From Diplocarpon mali (lineage: Eukaryota; Ascomycota; Leotiomycetes; Helotiales; Drepanopezizaceae), in the NCBI GenBank assembly GCA_024741835.1, contig JAENRP010000167.1, positions 2,460-66,459 of the forward strand: a DNA stretch of 64,000 nt, given 5' to 3'. Positions 36,592 through 47,007 of the stretch are shown piece after piece. Each line of letters starts with the position of its first letter. Position 1 is the stretch's first letter. The notes beneath the pieces were generated by a model. It saw only the letters and a list, made by a program, of their open reading frames with translations, ran no database searches and was not told the origin of the DNA. The position numbers and the translations under genes are program-made.

Positions 36592-37983
36592 CTACAACTT
36601 CTCCTTCTTCGGCGCCCCAGGTCGTCCGCCAAATCCCCAGCGGATCTGATTCGCAACGTTAATCTGCACCCCAAGCTCCTCCGCAAATCTCCAGACAAGC
36701 CCTGGCTCCTTCTGGAAGTACCTCCCCACGAGCACAGCGTCCAGCTCCTGGTTGCCCCTCGCCATCTCCTCGCTGCCTTTACCCGTGAGCAACGCCTCGG
36801 CCTGTTCGCCCCCTGTGATGCTACCCACAGTCCCCACAAGTAACTTATCGCCTACAGATTTCTTGATCGCCTTCGCGAACGGAGCTTGGTAGCCCGGACC
36901 GCCCTTGATTTTCTGCAACGGGGAGTTACCCGAGGAAGAAACGTCGAGGAAGTCAACACCCCGATCGACCAGCAGAGGAGCGAGCTTGATGCTATCGGCC
37001 AGCGTCCAGGACTCTCCTTTGAAATTGGGATTGGTGTCTAGCCAGTCGCTAGCGCTGAGACGCAGGAATAGCGGCATCTCCTTCGGCATCTCCTTGCGGG
37101 TGATATCAACGATTTCCAACGTCAGCCGAATGCGGTTCTCGAAGGAGCCGCCGTACTGATCTGTGCGATCGTTCGAGACCGGAGAGAGAAAGGAGTGCAA
37201 CAGGTAGCCGTGCGCATTATGAATTTCGATCACGTCGAAGCCTGCAGTTACCGCTCGGCGGACGGCAGCGGCCCACGACTTCTTCAAAGAATCGATATCG
37301 GACAGGGTCATGGCGATGGGAGTCGGAAGTTCGGGACTGTGCGGAATATTAGAGGGGCCTTTGACGTTCGAGGGCCATCCATTCACGTCTTCCGTTGCGA
37401 CGGCGGCCATGCTGAGCCAGGGGGCGACGGTGGAAGCTTTACGGCCAGCGTGTGCGAGCTGAATCCCGATCTTCTGGCTTTGCGAGTGCGCGAATTCAAC
37501 GATCTTCTTGAACCCAAACTCGCCTTCGAGGTGCGAATCGTCCCAGATCCCAGCGTCTTCGGGTGTGATTCTACCTTCAGGCACAACGGCAGTTGCCTCG
37601 ATGATGCTCAATCCCGGCCCGCGCGAGATGATACCCCCAAGATGCGCGAATTGCCAGCCGCCGAAGTGGCCATTTTCCGACGAGTATTGGCATAGAGGGG
37701 AAAGGAAGATGCGGTTTTGGAATGTCGTGCCACGGATGGTGAGAGGTTGGAAAATCTTTGGGATGGGCTTGTTGTCTGGTTGGGGGTCTGAGGCTGTGCC
37801 GGAGGGAGGATCTTGAGCGGGAGTGAAGTACGAGATCTGTTGCTTGTCAGATTGTGATTGGGAGAGACGAGGAGCGAGAGAGGAGCGGAGGAGTTGGGAA
37901 CATACGCCTTTTGCAGCCTTGTTGGGAATGCCAGCGTGCTCTGTTTGTCCATGCCGGACAGGGACTGCATGGTGAGTTGACAT
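36592..37983 (-). CDS. NADH:flavin oxidoreductase, old yellow enzyme family (YqjM-like)
   Basis: FMN-dependent ene reductase of the old yellow enzyme family, predicted to reduce activated C=C bonds with NAD(P)H in the cytosol. 463 residues if unspliced. Seen: P-L-C-Q-Y at 96-100 (the Cys typical of the YqjM class), Q-L-A-H-A-G-R-K 175-182, H-N-A-H-G-Y-L-L-H-S-F 255-265 with the paired catalytic His residues 255 and 258, N-D-R-T-D-Q-Y-G-G-S 271-280 and a C-terminal phosphate-binding part (L-V-G-T-V-G-S, L-V-G-R-Y-F). The first 75 residues precede the barrel, and 69 nt of them (37837-37905) look like an in-frame stopless intron; splicing gives 440 residues. ATG 37983 has purine at -3. The physiological substrate is unknown. 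Confidence 0.93.
   Translation of the reverse strand: MSTHHAVPVRHGQTEHAGIPNKAAKGVCSQLLRSSLAPRLSQSQSDKQQISYFTPAQDPPSGTASDPQPDNKPIPKIFQPLTIRGTTFQNRIFLSPLCQYSSENGHFGGWQFAHLGGIISRGPGLSIIEATAVVPEGRITPEDAGIWDDSHLEGEFGFKKIVEFAHSQSQKIGIQLAHAGRKASTVAPWLSMAAVATEDVNGWPSNVKGPSNIPHSPELPTPIAMTLSDIDSLKKSWAAAVRRAVTAGFDVIEIHNAHGYLLHSFLSPVSNDRTDQYGGSFENRIRLTLEIVDITRKEMPKEMPLFLRLSASDWLDTNPNFKGESWTLADSIKLAPLLVDRGVDFLDVSSSGNSPLQKIKGGPGYQAPFAKAIKKSVGDKLLVGTVGSITGGEQAEALLTGKGSEEMARGNQELDAVLVGRYFQKEPGLVWRFAEELGVQINVANQIRWGFGGRPGAPKKEKL
37837..37905 (-). other. Candidate 69-nt stopless intron in the oxidoreductase gene
   Basis: In gene sense it starts GTATGT, has tCTGAC nine bases before the acceptor and ends caacag, a textbook fungal intron. 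It is a multiple of three without stop codons. Removing it deletes residues 27-49, a Ser/Gln-rich stretch not expected in the family. Confidence 0.75.
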
Positions 37984-38877
37984 GGCTGTGATGTTTGGTG
38001 GATAAGCCTAGGGAGGTTGTTGTTGAAATGCAATGGATTTGCCTATTCAACTGATTGACAATTATATTCGACAATACCTATCGAGGCGAGAAGTTTTATT
38101 TTTAATATCTCCCAATGACCTTTGCGCAAGAAGCCGAGTAGAAAGAGACCTTGACAGCGTAGTTTGTTTGTGCTTGAGCGTAGTGAAGGAAAAAGGTTCT
38201 CGACTCACAGGAAGGAGGCTGCTTTATACCCATGAAAGAGGCGGTTATCTGCCTACCTTCCATGATGTCACCTCCCAATGCCGAGTATTCTCCATCTCTT
38301 ACGCCTCGAAACAACCAGTGCATTCTGGACCACACAGACGGCGGCACTTGGGCATCAGCTAGCAAACTTTTCTTGTGGCATTGGCACAGGGACGAGAGTA
38401 TTGGTAAGCCGCATACCCGGGAGTCGGAAAGAGGACAGAAACGCGAATGGGAATGGGAATAGAGACGAATATGGAGACGGAATCACAGAGGGACCCCGCG
38501 GAAGGGTGGGAGGTTAGAGGGATTTTGGTCGATCGAGCCTTATCAGCTTATCGAAAGTCCGAACCGAGGTCTTGCCTTCGGCGTTAGGCAGTGCGTTGGA
38601 CGCAAAAAGTCGATGCCATGGAAGCTTGGAGCATTCGCGGTTGTCAAGCCTCTTGAACCTTCGTAGAAATAAATCTAGAATGCTTAGTCAGGCCGAAGGA
38701 TATCGGGTTCTATCTATTTCAAGAGCTACTTTTACCTACCTTACGTAATGGTGTACTTCCTACCAGAAGAAGTATCTTGAGAGAAAGAGAAAAAGAAAAA
38801 GAAAAAGAAAAAGAAAAAAAGCCCCGATTTCAGGAGGTGTATAGTAGTCCAATGCTACAGGTCAGCCATTTACATGA
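37984..38877. promoter_or_regulatory. Upstream region of the oxidoreductase gene, also 3' flank of the GMPPA-like gene
   Basis: No supported gene. It contains a purine tract of repeated gaaaaa units at 38778-38822 and short gggaat repeats near 38445. The short open frames are antisense shadows without family resemblance. The promoter of the minus-strand oxidoreductase must lie here; no defined factor site is evident. Confidence 0.5.
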
Positions 38878-40361
38878 TCACCTCATTGGAAACATCCTGT
38901 ATGCATCGTTAGCTATTGGGAGGTTTGGACGGATGGTGAGGTGGCCTACCCGCTTCAACTCCTTGAACGGCAAGCAAATACAGTTCTGAACCCGAACCTC
39001 GTCTCCAACGCCACATTCCTTCCCCAAGATCGTGATGCTCTGGACCTTGACGCCGTTCTTGATGATGCTGGTCGTGTGGCTGTTGACAGGCGTCGGCGTG
39101 CCCTCGACACGCGCCCATGCGCCAACTCGGCTACTCCATCCGATGATGGAGTACAGCACGCACGCGTCGTGCTTGATTTCGCAGTCCTCCAGAACAATCG
39201 ACTCCTTGATTCTGACTCCAGCGCCGACATGCACGCGGGGGCCGATGGAGACGTTAGGCCCGAGCTTGGCAGTCGGGTCGACCTTCGCTGTCGGGTGGAT
39301 AAAAACTGGTGGGAGGATATTCGCGGATGCCTTCGCCAGCTCTGTGGATCCCGTCTGCCACGCCTTTTGCAGATATAGCGCATTGGCTGGCACGGCCGAG
39401 CCAGCAGTCTTGATCTGCCTCCAGAAATCCTTGGTCTCGTACACGAAGAACTGCTTACTGTCCGCCAAATCGCTCAGGATATCCTGCTCCAATCGCAGTA
39501 CCTCGCTCTTGTTCTGGTCATCATCGTCGTCATCCTGAAAGAAGGAGGACTCGAGGTTCTCCGAGGAGGGATAGGAGACGAGGCGCGGGCGCTCGGTGCG
39601 CTTCTTGATGGCGCTGCGGATGGAAGGGAAGATGCACTCGGTTGCGAAGAGATAGACGCCGCAATTGATCAGGTTCGAAATGTGGGATTCGGGCTTCTCG
39701 ACGTAATGCAAGACTCGCCGTGTGTGCGCGTCTGACACAATGCAACCAAAGTTGCTGGCGGCGTCCTCGCCGACTCGCGTGCCCAGAATAACAGCCTCTG
39801 CATCGCGATCCTCGAATAGCTTCAGCATGTCGTTCAGGGGGAATGAGCAGCACACGTCGGCGTTGAGAACGAAGAAACGTTCAGGCTTGCCCTTGAGAAT
39901 CGCATCGCGGAAGTGGTACAGGCCGCCAGCGGTTCCTAGAGCCTGGTACTCGCGCAGGTATACGATCTTAATCTGGGGAAACTGTTTCGAAGCCTCGCTG
40001 ATGAACTCTTTGAAAACACTCTCCTCGTAGTACCCAATTATGCATACTTCCTGGATGGCGGGGACTTTGGCGATGGCGGTGAGGCAGTGCCAGACGATAG
40101 GGTGCCCAGCTACTTCAAAGAGCGGCTGTTCACAGAGAGTCAGTAAGAGACGTTCTCCAGAAGATGCGCGAAGTTGGTATATACCTTGGGCAGATCCAGC
40201 GACAGAGGTCTAAACCGGGTCCCTCTCGAAGGTCCACCAACCTGCAATCACAGTCAGAGCCCCTTTCTGCAAGGTTCCATATCTCAGCTCACCAAAATAA
40301 CAGCCTTGGTGGCGGCATGAGAGCCTTTGCTCTTTTCTCTGTGTGGAATTTGCAGAGACAT
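38878..40361 (-). CDS. GDP-mannose pyrophosphorylase, alpha/GMPPA-type subunit (3 exons)
   Basis: Member of the mannose-1-phosphate guanylyltransferase family, which makes GDP-mannose for glycans and the cell wall in the cytosol. GMPPA-type proteins are usually regulatory partners of the catalytic subunit. Exons (minus): 40361-40293, 40241-40185, 40125-38878; introns of 51 and 59 bp with GTGAGC/CAG and GTATAT/CAG. 457 residues. Seen: G-G-P-S-R-G-T-R-F-R-P-L at 25-36, the expanded nucleotide loop that marks the GMPPA branch; L-N-A-D-V 129-133; V-E-K-P 184-187; N-C-G-V-Y-L-F 196-202; an acidic insert D-D-D-D-D-D near 240; left-handed beta-helix hexapeptides about 319-377; and the C-terminal L-P-F-K-E-L. 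ATG 40361 has A at -3. Confidence 0.93.
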
Positions 40362-42094
40362 GGTTTTCTGTGTATTCTCTTTGGTGTTCGAGGAAATCAG
40401 AGCTGCAGTCTAACGTGAGACTTTGGGCATCTAAGCTTGCCTAGGTAGCTCGTCCTTACCGAGCAGGGATATGGAGCCCAGTGCTTTTGATCACGTGGTG
40501 TTGGACATTGACTTCAGAAATTAAAGGGACATCGTGAACTTGCTTTTCCCGACAAAAAGGAGAAGTCTGTGTCGTGACATGGCCAAGCGGCCTTATACAT
40601 GTTGTCATTGTAATGGAACCCATGGAAAGATGCCATTCAAAGATCTTCCAATACAGCCCAGCCACCTTCGTCAGATTCCTCTGCCCTGGTTGGACTATGA
40701 TTAGCTTGTACCAAAATTTCATGCTTTATAATGCTTTGTGGTGACGGGCGAGGCATCAGCAACAGAATGTGTCAGTATCTCTGTTCTTAGCTGAGGCAGC
40801 AGATCCCTGCTCCAAGCGCACATGTGAAGGCATTCACAGCCGTTCACAGCTCCCCCATACAAAAACATATGAGCTGTGCGTTCACCTTGGTGAAGTATTG
40901 CTCACATCACATCATATCACATCAGAGCAGGCCAAGATGCACGCGGCTTGTCACATTTTCCTGCGCTGTTAGGTCCTTTGCTATGTCCTTTCTCTCAAGC
41001 ACGTGCAAGATGTATTTACAATGGGTTTTCCTGCCTAACTCCATCTCAACTGTGGTCACTTAGGAGACCTTTAAGTCTAGTTTAACAAACCTCGCCTCGA
41101 TCGCTGAGAGCTGGCTTTCCAGCCCCTCTTCCATTGGGTATCGATCCTTGGTAGTCTCATGCAACATGTACGCACTCTACACGCGAAGCTGTAGATGTGA
41201 AGTTTGTCCTCGCGGTGTCTGAATCGGACGTAGCGATTCGTCTGCGTGTGTCTGTTTCGTGAGACTTGACCGAGTATAAGAGCGATTCTTTATTTTCGAA
41301 CAAATAGCCACTTGCTGTCAATCTCACCTTGGCGTTGGGAACTTCACATCTGCGGGCTTTGGTAACTGTTAATTGGTGGCACTTGTTCTCGAGTATTGGC
41401 AGTTGAGATTGTTCGCTCTCTGGTGATGGAGCCAGCTACCCAAGATCCTACCTTCACCTTCGAATTCACCTTGTCTCCTGCTGCCTGCGTTCTCCGCTAC
41501 TCCCTCTAGCGCCGTTCTGATCTCGCCTCGAGTCTCAACACTTCTCCGCCTAAGGACAAACACCTTCTTAAAAAACCCCCCCCCAATTTTTTCAAAGAAC
41601 AAAGCCTCATCTACGAACTACCCTCCCCTTCCTCTACCATTTTCTTTTCGCATCGACGAGATCGCTTTAGCTTGCGCCGCAGTTAAAGCTATTCGCCTTT
41701 GCAATCAGTTGCTCTTGCACCACCACCGCAGGAGAACCACCAAGCCTCCTCTTCCGATCCTGGCGTTGAGACGAAGAAGCCTTACGCCTTCAACGAGGTA
41801 TGTTGATCGATCTTCCTCCTCGTCCTATCGATGCACGCATATTATTTGCATGCACTGCCCTGCTTGTATCTCTCCTTTCTCAACCCTAGCGTGTCGCTTT
41901 CAAGATCTCTGGTCGTCTTCGACCTTCTTCGCCAGCGTTTCGGCTTCCAGAATCCCTTCTCCAACCTTCTGCTCTCTCTTTCTTTTCTATGTATCGCTCT
42001 TCAGTACTAATCTCCATTTTGCACATGCTGAAATCTCTTTGCTTTCAGCGTAGAACGTCCAGTGCTTCCTTGACCACCGCCCATCCCTAAAAGT
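40362..42094. promoter_or_regulatory. Divergent intergenic region: GMPPA-like promoter and dynamin promoter/5' UTR
   Basis: No protein-coding gene supported. CACGTG boxes occur at 40493-40498 and near 41000. A run aaaaaaccccccccc lies at about 41573-41583. CT-rich sequence from about 41430 to 42090 is typical of a fungal 5' UTR and includes a likely intron (41798-42048). The region separates the minus-strand GMPPA-like gene from the plus-strand dynamin gene. Confidence 0.5.
41798..42048 (+). other. Candidate 5'-UTR intron of the dynamin gene (251 bp)
   Basis: Donor gag|GTATGT at 41798, TACTAAT-like branch sequence near 42005, and acceptor ctttcag at 42048, followed by 46 bp to the ATG at 42095. 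Prediction from splice signals only. Confidence 0.5.
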
Positions 42095-45000
42095 ATGGCT
42101 TCTGGAGCCGGCAGAAGAACTGGCACGGTCAAGAGTGAGTTTGAAGCCATCTTGGGACTAAAGAGACCAGCCTCATCTGTGAAAGCATCTCGCACACAAA
42201 CGCCGCATGTCAAGATTAAGCCGTTGCCTGAATCAATTGACCTGACTCAATCTAACGATTTGGAAGACCCTTCTTCGTTCGAGTCAAAACAAGGTATCCA
42301 AGGCACGCTTGACGCCACTTACACTCTAAATCACCGCCATCCCTCATCAGGCAAGCTTCAATCCGTTACAGTTCTGGCTATGGCTCAACTAACTTTTTTG
42401 TTTCAGCTTCGGGGCCTCGCCCTCTCGGGTATTGTGTTCAAACTCGGGCTATGGCAGATCCGCCACCACCGCAAGGATTGGAGTTTGTTGGCAAGAAGGT
42501 GAAGATTCTTGTCGACGCCATCGACGATCTTCGGAAGTTTCACTTGGAGCAAGTTGTAGGCCTTCCTGAGCTTGTTCTGGTCGGTGACCAGAGCGCTGGA
42601 AAATCATCGTTAATGAGCGCCTTGACCGAAGTCCAACTCCCGAAAGACCAAGGCATATGTACCAAATGTCCCGCAAACATAAAAACATCTCCTGCGGACG
42701 AGTGGAGCTGCAGTGTGTCACTTCAGCAGGATTACTGCTATCAGCATCCCCGTGGCGGCGTTGTTAGCGAACACGCCGTCACGAAGAACAATCCGTTTCC
42801 GCCCTGGAAGCCGCAGGAATCCGTGGTCAAGGAGTTCAAAACAATCACCAATCCATCCGAGCTGGGAGACCTCGTCAAATGGGCACAGATTGCTATTCTT
42901 AACCACAATGATGAGTATACGGATTTCATTCCTGGTTCTGGAGCACGTGCAAAAGGTGACTACGACCTCGAAAAGGAAGGGACCCTAGCAAAGTTTTCAC
43001 CAAACGTGATATCAATTGGGATTTCCGGTCCAGGGCTTTCTGCCCTGTCGTTCTACGATCTTCCCGGAGTCTTTTCGATCTCGTCAAACGAAGACGAGGA
43101 ATATCTGCCGAAAGTAATCGAAAACTTGGCCATTAAGTACATCAAGAGACCAAATGCACTTATCATCTGGACGCTGGCAATGAAGACCGACCCCAACAAT
43201 TCGCATACTGGAAAAGTCATCCGGACTTGCAAAGCCATTGGAAGATGTGTAGGAGTACTCACAAATCCCGACCATGTGTCAACGCGGCACATCGAATATG
43301 AGAAGATACTCCAGGGTAAGTCACATGTTGTCAAGCATGGCTATTTTGTCACCAGGCAGCCTGGTGAAAACTCTCAAATCGATGAAAATCATTACCATGC
43401 TCTTGCTCGTCAAAGCGAGATGGAGTTCTTCAACACTGATCCCCTCTGGACGACGCAATGGGCCAGATTCCGGAATCGCTGTGGAACCACTGCTATCCAG
43501 CAATTTCTCTCAACAGAACTTGCCAGACAGATTATGGCCAGGTTCGTCTTATGTTGGAGTGCTATTCTTTTTGATATACTGCTAATCAAGTCAGCATCCC
43601 GAGCATCAAGGAGAAGATTGGGGACCAATTGCGAAATGTCGTCCAGCAGCTGAACGAGTGCCCCCCTCTCCCAGACACCGATATCCGGAATACGATCATG
43701 AGGAAGCTCTGCGAATTCAGTAATGACGTGAGAAGCATAATGTACGGCGAATCGGTACACCGTGACTCGAACTCCGATCTGGACTTCCAGTCAGAGTGGT
43801 CTACTCTTGCTGACCAATTCCGAGACCTGGTATGCCACATCAAGCCCACGGTAGTCATCGCTCAGGAATCTGATCGTATTGCCCACGAGGTTATTGAGAT
43901 TGCCAGCGATGACGATGATGTTTTCTCGAAAGTTAACACCCCCGCAAATCGTAAGCGACCGGGCCTGTTCTCAGAATTGCCCACTGCTCAGCGTCACAAA
44001 CACAACAGCGGGAACGTGACTCCTGTGAAGGCCGAGAATGCGTGGATGCAGCCACCGCCATCTCCCTTTCGCCCAGGCAACAACGACAAGAACCCTTTCC
44101 GGAATAGCCCATTCGAAGCTCTCGCTGGGCTAGGCAAAGGGTCAATGGATCTCGCTTCCGTTCGAGCCTCAATTACCAAGCACCAGATGGGCCTTCCGGG
44201 TATCGTTAGTCCTCAGACTTACAATGAGCTTTGTTTGAAGAGCGTCTCTCCATGGGGCCGTGTTCTCGATGTTTTCATGGCAGAGACATTCTCTATTGTT
44301 GAGAAGCAGCTGGCCGAGACACTGCACCTCTACCTTGGTGTGTACGAGCAGACTGCACTCTATAGAGCTGCCCAGAAACACCTCCAGTCTTTCATTGAAA
44401 AGCACAAATCGGAGCAGCGCAGATTTCTTGGCGAGCTTCATGACTTGGAGACTTTCAAGTCGTACACAGTCAACAAGGCTTCGATGGGTGATCAAGAGGC
44501 CAAAGAGCTTCAATGCCTAACACTGGCTCGAAAGCTGAAGCGCTCCAGACTATTTGTTGAGAGGCAAATGAGGATCGACAAAAAGATGAGGCTCCCTGTA
44601 GATATGCCTATGGAAGAGAAGGATAGAAAAATTCGGGAGAGAGTTGCTGCTGTCAAGGATGACCAACTTCCCAAAGACCCGTTCGATAGCGAGGTCCGCG
44701 TTGCCTCCTATGTTCGAGCATACTATATGACAGCTGGCCTCCGCTTTGTCGACACGGTTTGTTTGAGCATAAAATGCTCGCTATTCCGCAAGATCCGGGA
44801 CAACGTTACGTTCCATCTCGAAACTGAACTGGGAATTTTGGCTGCTCGAGATGGTATGTTCGATCCACATCGAATCAAGTACAATGCTGACAGGTTTTAG
44901 GCGAGGAGATATGCAGAGATCTGATGGAGGAGGACGACACCGTTGACAAACGCCGCAAGAATCTACGAAAAGAGAAAGAGAGACTCGATGGCTTTACCAG

Positions 45001-45193
45001 CAGACTTGAAGCCCTCGAGAAGCAGATCGAAAAGACTGATGACGAGAATAGCCACAGAGCCACTGCTGCTTGTGAAGAGCATGATGAAGGCTCGGCTCGC
45101 TCTCGTCGGCCTTCGGGAGTTTCCTCTAACAGCGATACTGAGATGGGCGAGGTTGGGCTCGCTGGCGAGGAGTATAGATCGGACGATATCTGA
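42095..45193 (+). CDS. Dynamin-family large GTPase (4 exons, 961 aa)
   Basis: Self-assembling GTPase of the dynamin/Mx-like family; such proteins deform or sever membranes, and the expanded fungal members are mostly uncharacterised. Exons 42095-42293, 42407-43541, 43595-44853, 44901-45193; introns 113, 53 and 47 bp, all GT-AG with CTAAC, CTAAT and CTGAC branch sites, and phases agree. Seen: P-loop G-D-Q-S-A-G-K-S-S 126-134, switch Thr 152, D-L-P-G-V 284-288, T-N-P-D 352-355 (family consensus T-K-x-D, so Lys is Asn), a middle domain, and a GED-like block about 811-850 (R-V-A-S-Y-V-R-A-Y-Y) followed by a coiled coil and an acidic/Ser tail. N-terminal and central inserts carry I-D-L-T (48-51), V-I-E-I plus acidic run (544-551), two psi-K-x-E sites (12-15, 589-592) and basic N-R-K-R-P near 563. 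No pleckstrin-homology domain is seen. Confidence 0.92.
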
Positions 45194-47007
45194 ATGATTT
45201 CCCTTAACGATAGATGGAATCAACAATGAGTCGCTGTCGTCACTGCGTGGATCATCCTCAGGCCTTGGATCTTCATCTCTAGCCTGATGGTTACACTGTC
45301 CTCGACTCGCAGTTCTACGGTCTCCCTTTCCTCAACTATGACGTCTTATATACACGCTCAATCAGCGGTCTCAACTCGCAAAATTTACGTTCAGTACAAT
45401 AGTATCTTCCCAGATCCTCGACTTCCTTTTCGAATCTGTACATACTCGAGGCTATGGGACTTGGCGCATGTACTGGGCAGAATAAATCACACCCTCGCTT
45501 TATGTACTTGTACATCACTCTACCTCACAGGTGCATGGGTGCTTAGTACGATTTTGCTCAAGACCTTTCCAGGCCCGGTTGATCTTCTAGATTTCCATAT
45601 CGAGTAAGCAGAACTGTCCCCTGCCTTTACCTACTCTTCGCTGCTGTCATCTGGACTTCTACATCTTGCTTAGTTTTGCTTTTTATATTCTGTTTCTCTT
45701 GTAAATACTTCGATGCTGGGCTGGGGGTCGGTGCCTCGGGCATAGATTTGGCTTTGATACCGGATTAGACGTTGGGTAAGCAAAAGAGCTTCGTTTTCGT
45801 CAATGAACATGGTGAGCATCGAGAAAGTAGGATGGGCTTTGTTGAAATAGTCATAGATGCGTGATATTTGATGATCAAGATGACACTCTAAACACTGGAG
45901 TATATTGAGAATCAAAACATTCTTCTACGTCGCTTTCTTGCCATTGATCTGCCGTCGCATGTTGATGATGTCTTGTCAGTTATTCGAAGGCAGGGACGTT
46001 TCTTGACGTAAATGCTGCGACTATGAGTTAGATGCGCTAACTCGTAGACTGAGCTGGATACTTACGGTTATGATACTTGAGCTTGTCCGATTTTGACTCT
46101 TGAACTCCGAGCTCCATGCGCTTGAGTTCCGAGACCCAAAGCCCAGCCTGAATTCCGGCTTAGCTCAACTAGTTCTTATACTCCATCTCCGGTATATATA
46201 CATATATATATTTTTGGGGGGAAAATAAAATGTCTTTGACCTCTGAACACCCCTCTCCTGCTCTTGTGCTCACTCCTCGTTCTTCCTCTACGCCTCACAC
46301 TCCACAAAGGCTCATCATAACACCCTTCACGCGCCAGATAAGAAGTAGTCGCTCGCTGCTTTGACGCTTCTGGGCCCGGGGTGCAGTTGAGCTGGACGGT
46401 GGCGCTGCGCTGCGGATATTTGTACGTGTGGCTTTGCCCGAGGAACTTGGGTTCGATGTGATAGCGGCGTGTTCTATTTCTCCTGGCTACTACCGTAGTT
46501 GCAGTCTCGACTGTTCATAAAGTCATGTTTAAAGGCGTCAATGTCAGGATTAGTTCCGGATTTTGATATCATTGTTGAATCTAATATCTGATCTTGTTCT
46601 GTTACTATTTGAATATAGACTTGTTAAGTCTCAGTTTCTAAGACCTCTGTTGTCAGCTGATATGTCACATGACGGCGCTCTGATCTGCTATGTCACGTGT
46701 CCTCCATGCCGTCAGTCGATCTTTTCGTCTTTGCACCCAAGAATGGGGGAGCTTCACGCTCACAAACATTGATAGCCATGGCACCGATATTCCGATGATA
46801 TCCCAACCGCTGAGCCATGTCCCCATCTTTGTCCACGTTTCTTATCGTGCTATCGGCCTAATTCGACGACTCTCGGTATCTACAATAGTCATGGGCTTGC
46901 GTATATATTTGCTCAAGACTGGCCCATAAGCTGTACCATCACAGCTCGGTCGCGGAACAGTCATTTCAAGATTGAATTTAGATCGCAACAGATCAGATTC
47001 AGGAAAG
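45194..47007. other. Intergenic region between dynamin gene and transporter gene
   Basis: No supported gene. It holds the dynamin 3' UTR, a TA-rich stretch (about 46190-46215) followed by a G run, and the transporter promoter with CACGTG at 46695-46700. Short open frames (for example 45670-45915 on the minus strand) have no start context or family signature. Confidence 0.45.

Noticed and set aside
37195..37695. 166-codon plus-strand frame opposite the oxidoreductase
   Set aside because: It mirrors a strongly conserved enzyme gene and its protein has no recognisable features; a shadow of GC-rich coding sequence.
39530..39853. Alternative frames inside the GMPPA-like gene
   Set aside because: The Arg/Ser-rich translations are shadows of the third exon, which is supported by family motifs and matching splice phases.
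38878..39855. GMPPA-like gene as a single 325-codon ORF starting at 39855
   Set aside because: That start is a GTG inside the conserved N-A-D-V motif; the nucleotide-binding N-terminus lies in two further upstream exons to 40361.
42713..42988. Overlapping frames on both strands within dynamin exon 2
   Set aside because: Shadows; the chosen frame carries the GTPase motifs in order and joins the other exons in phase.
45670..45915. 81-codon open frame on the minus strand between the dynamin and transporter genes
   Set aside because: It begins at a TTG, has no ATG in good context, no splice signals joining it to more coding sequence and no family signature.
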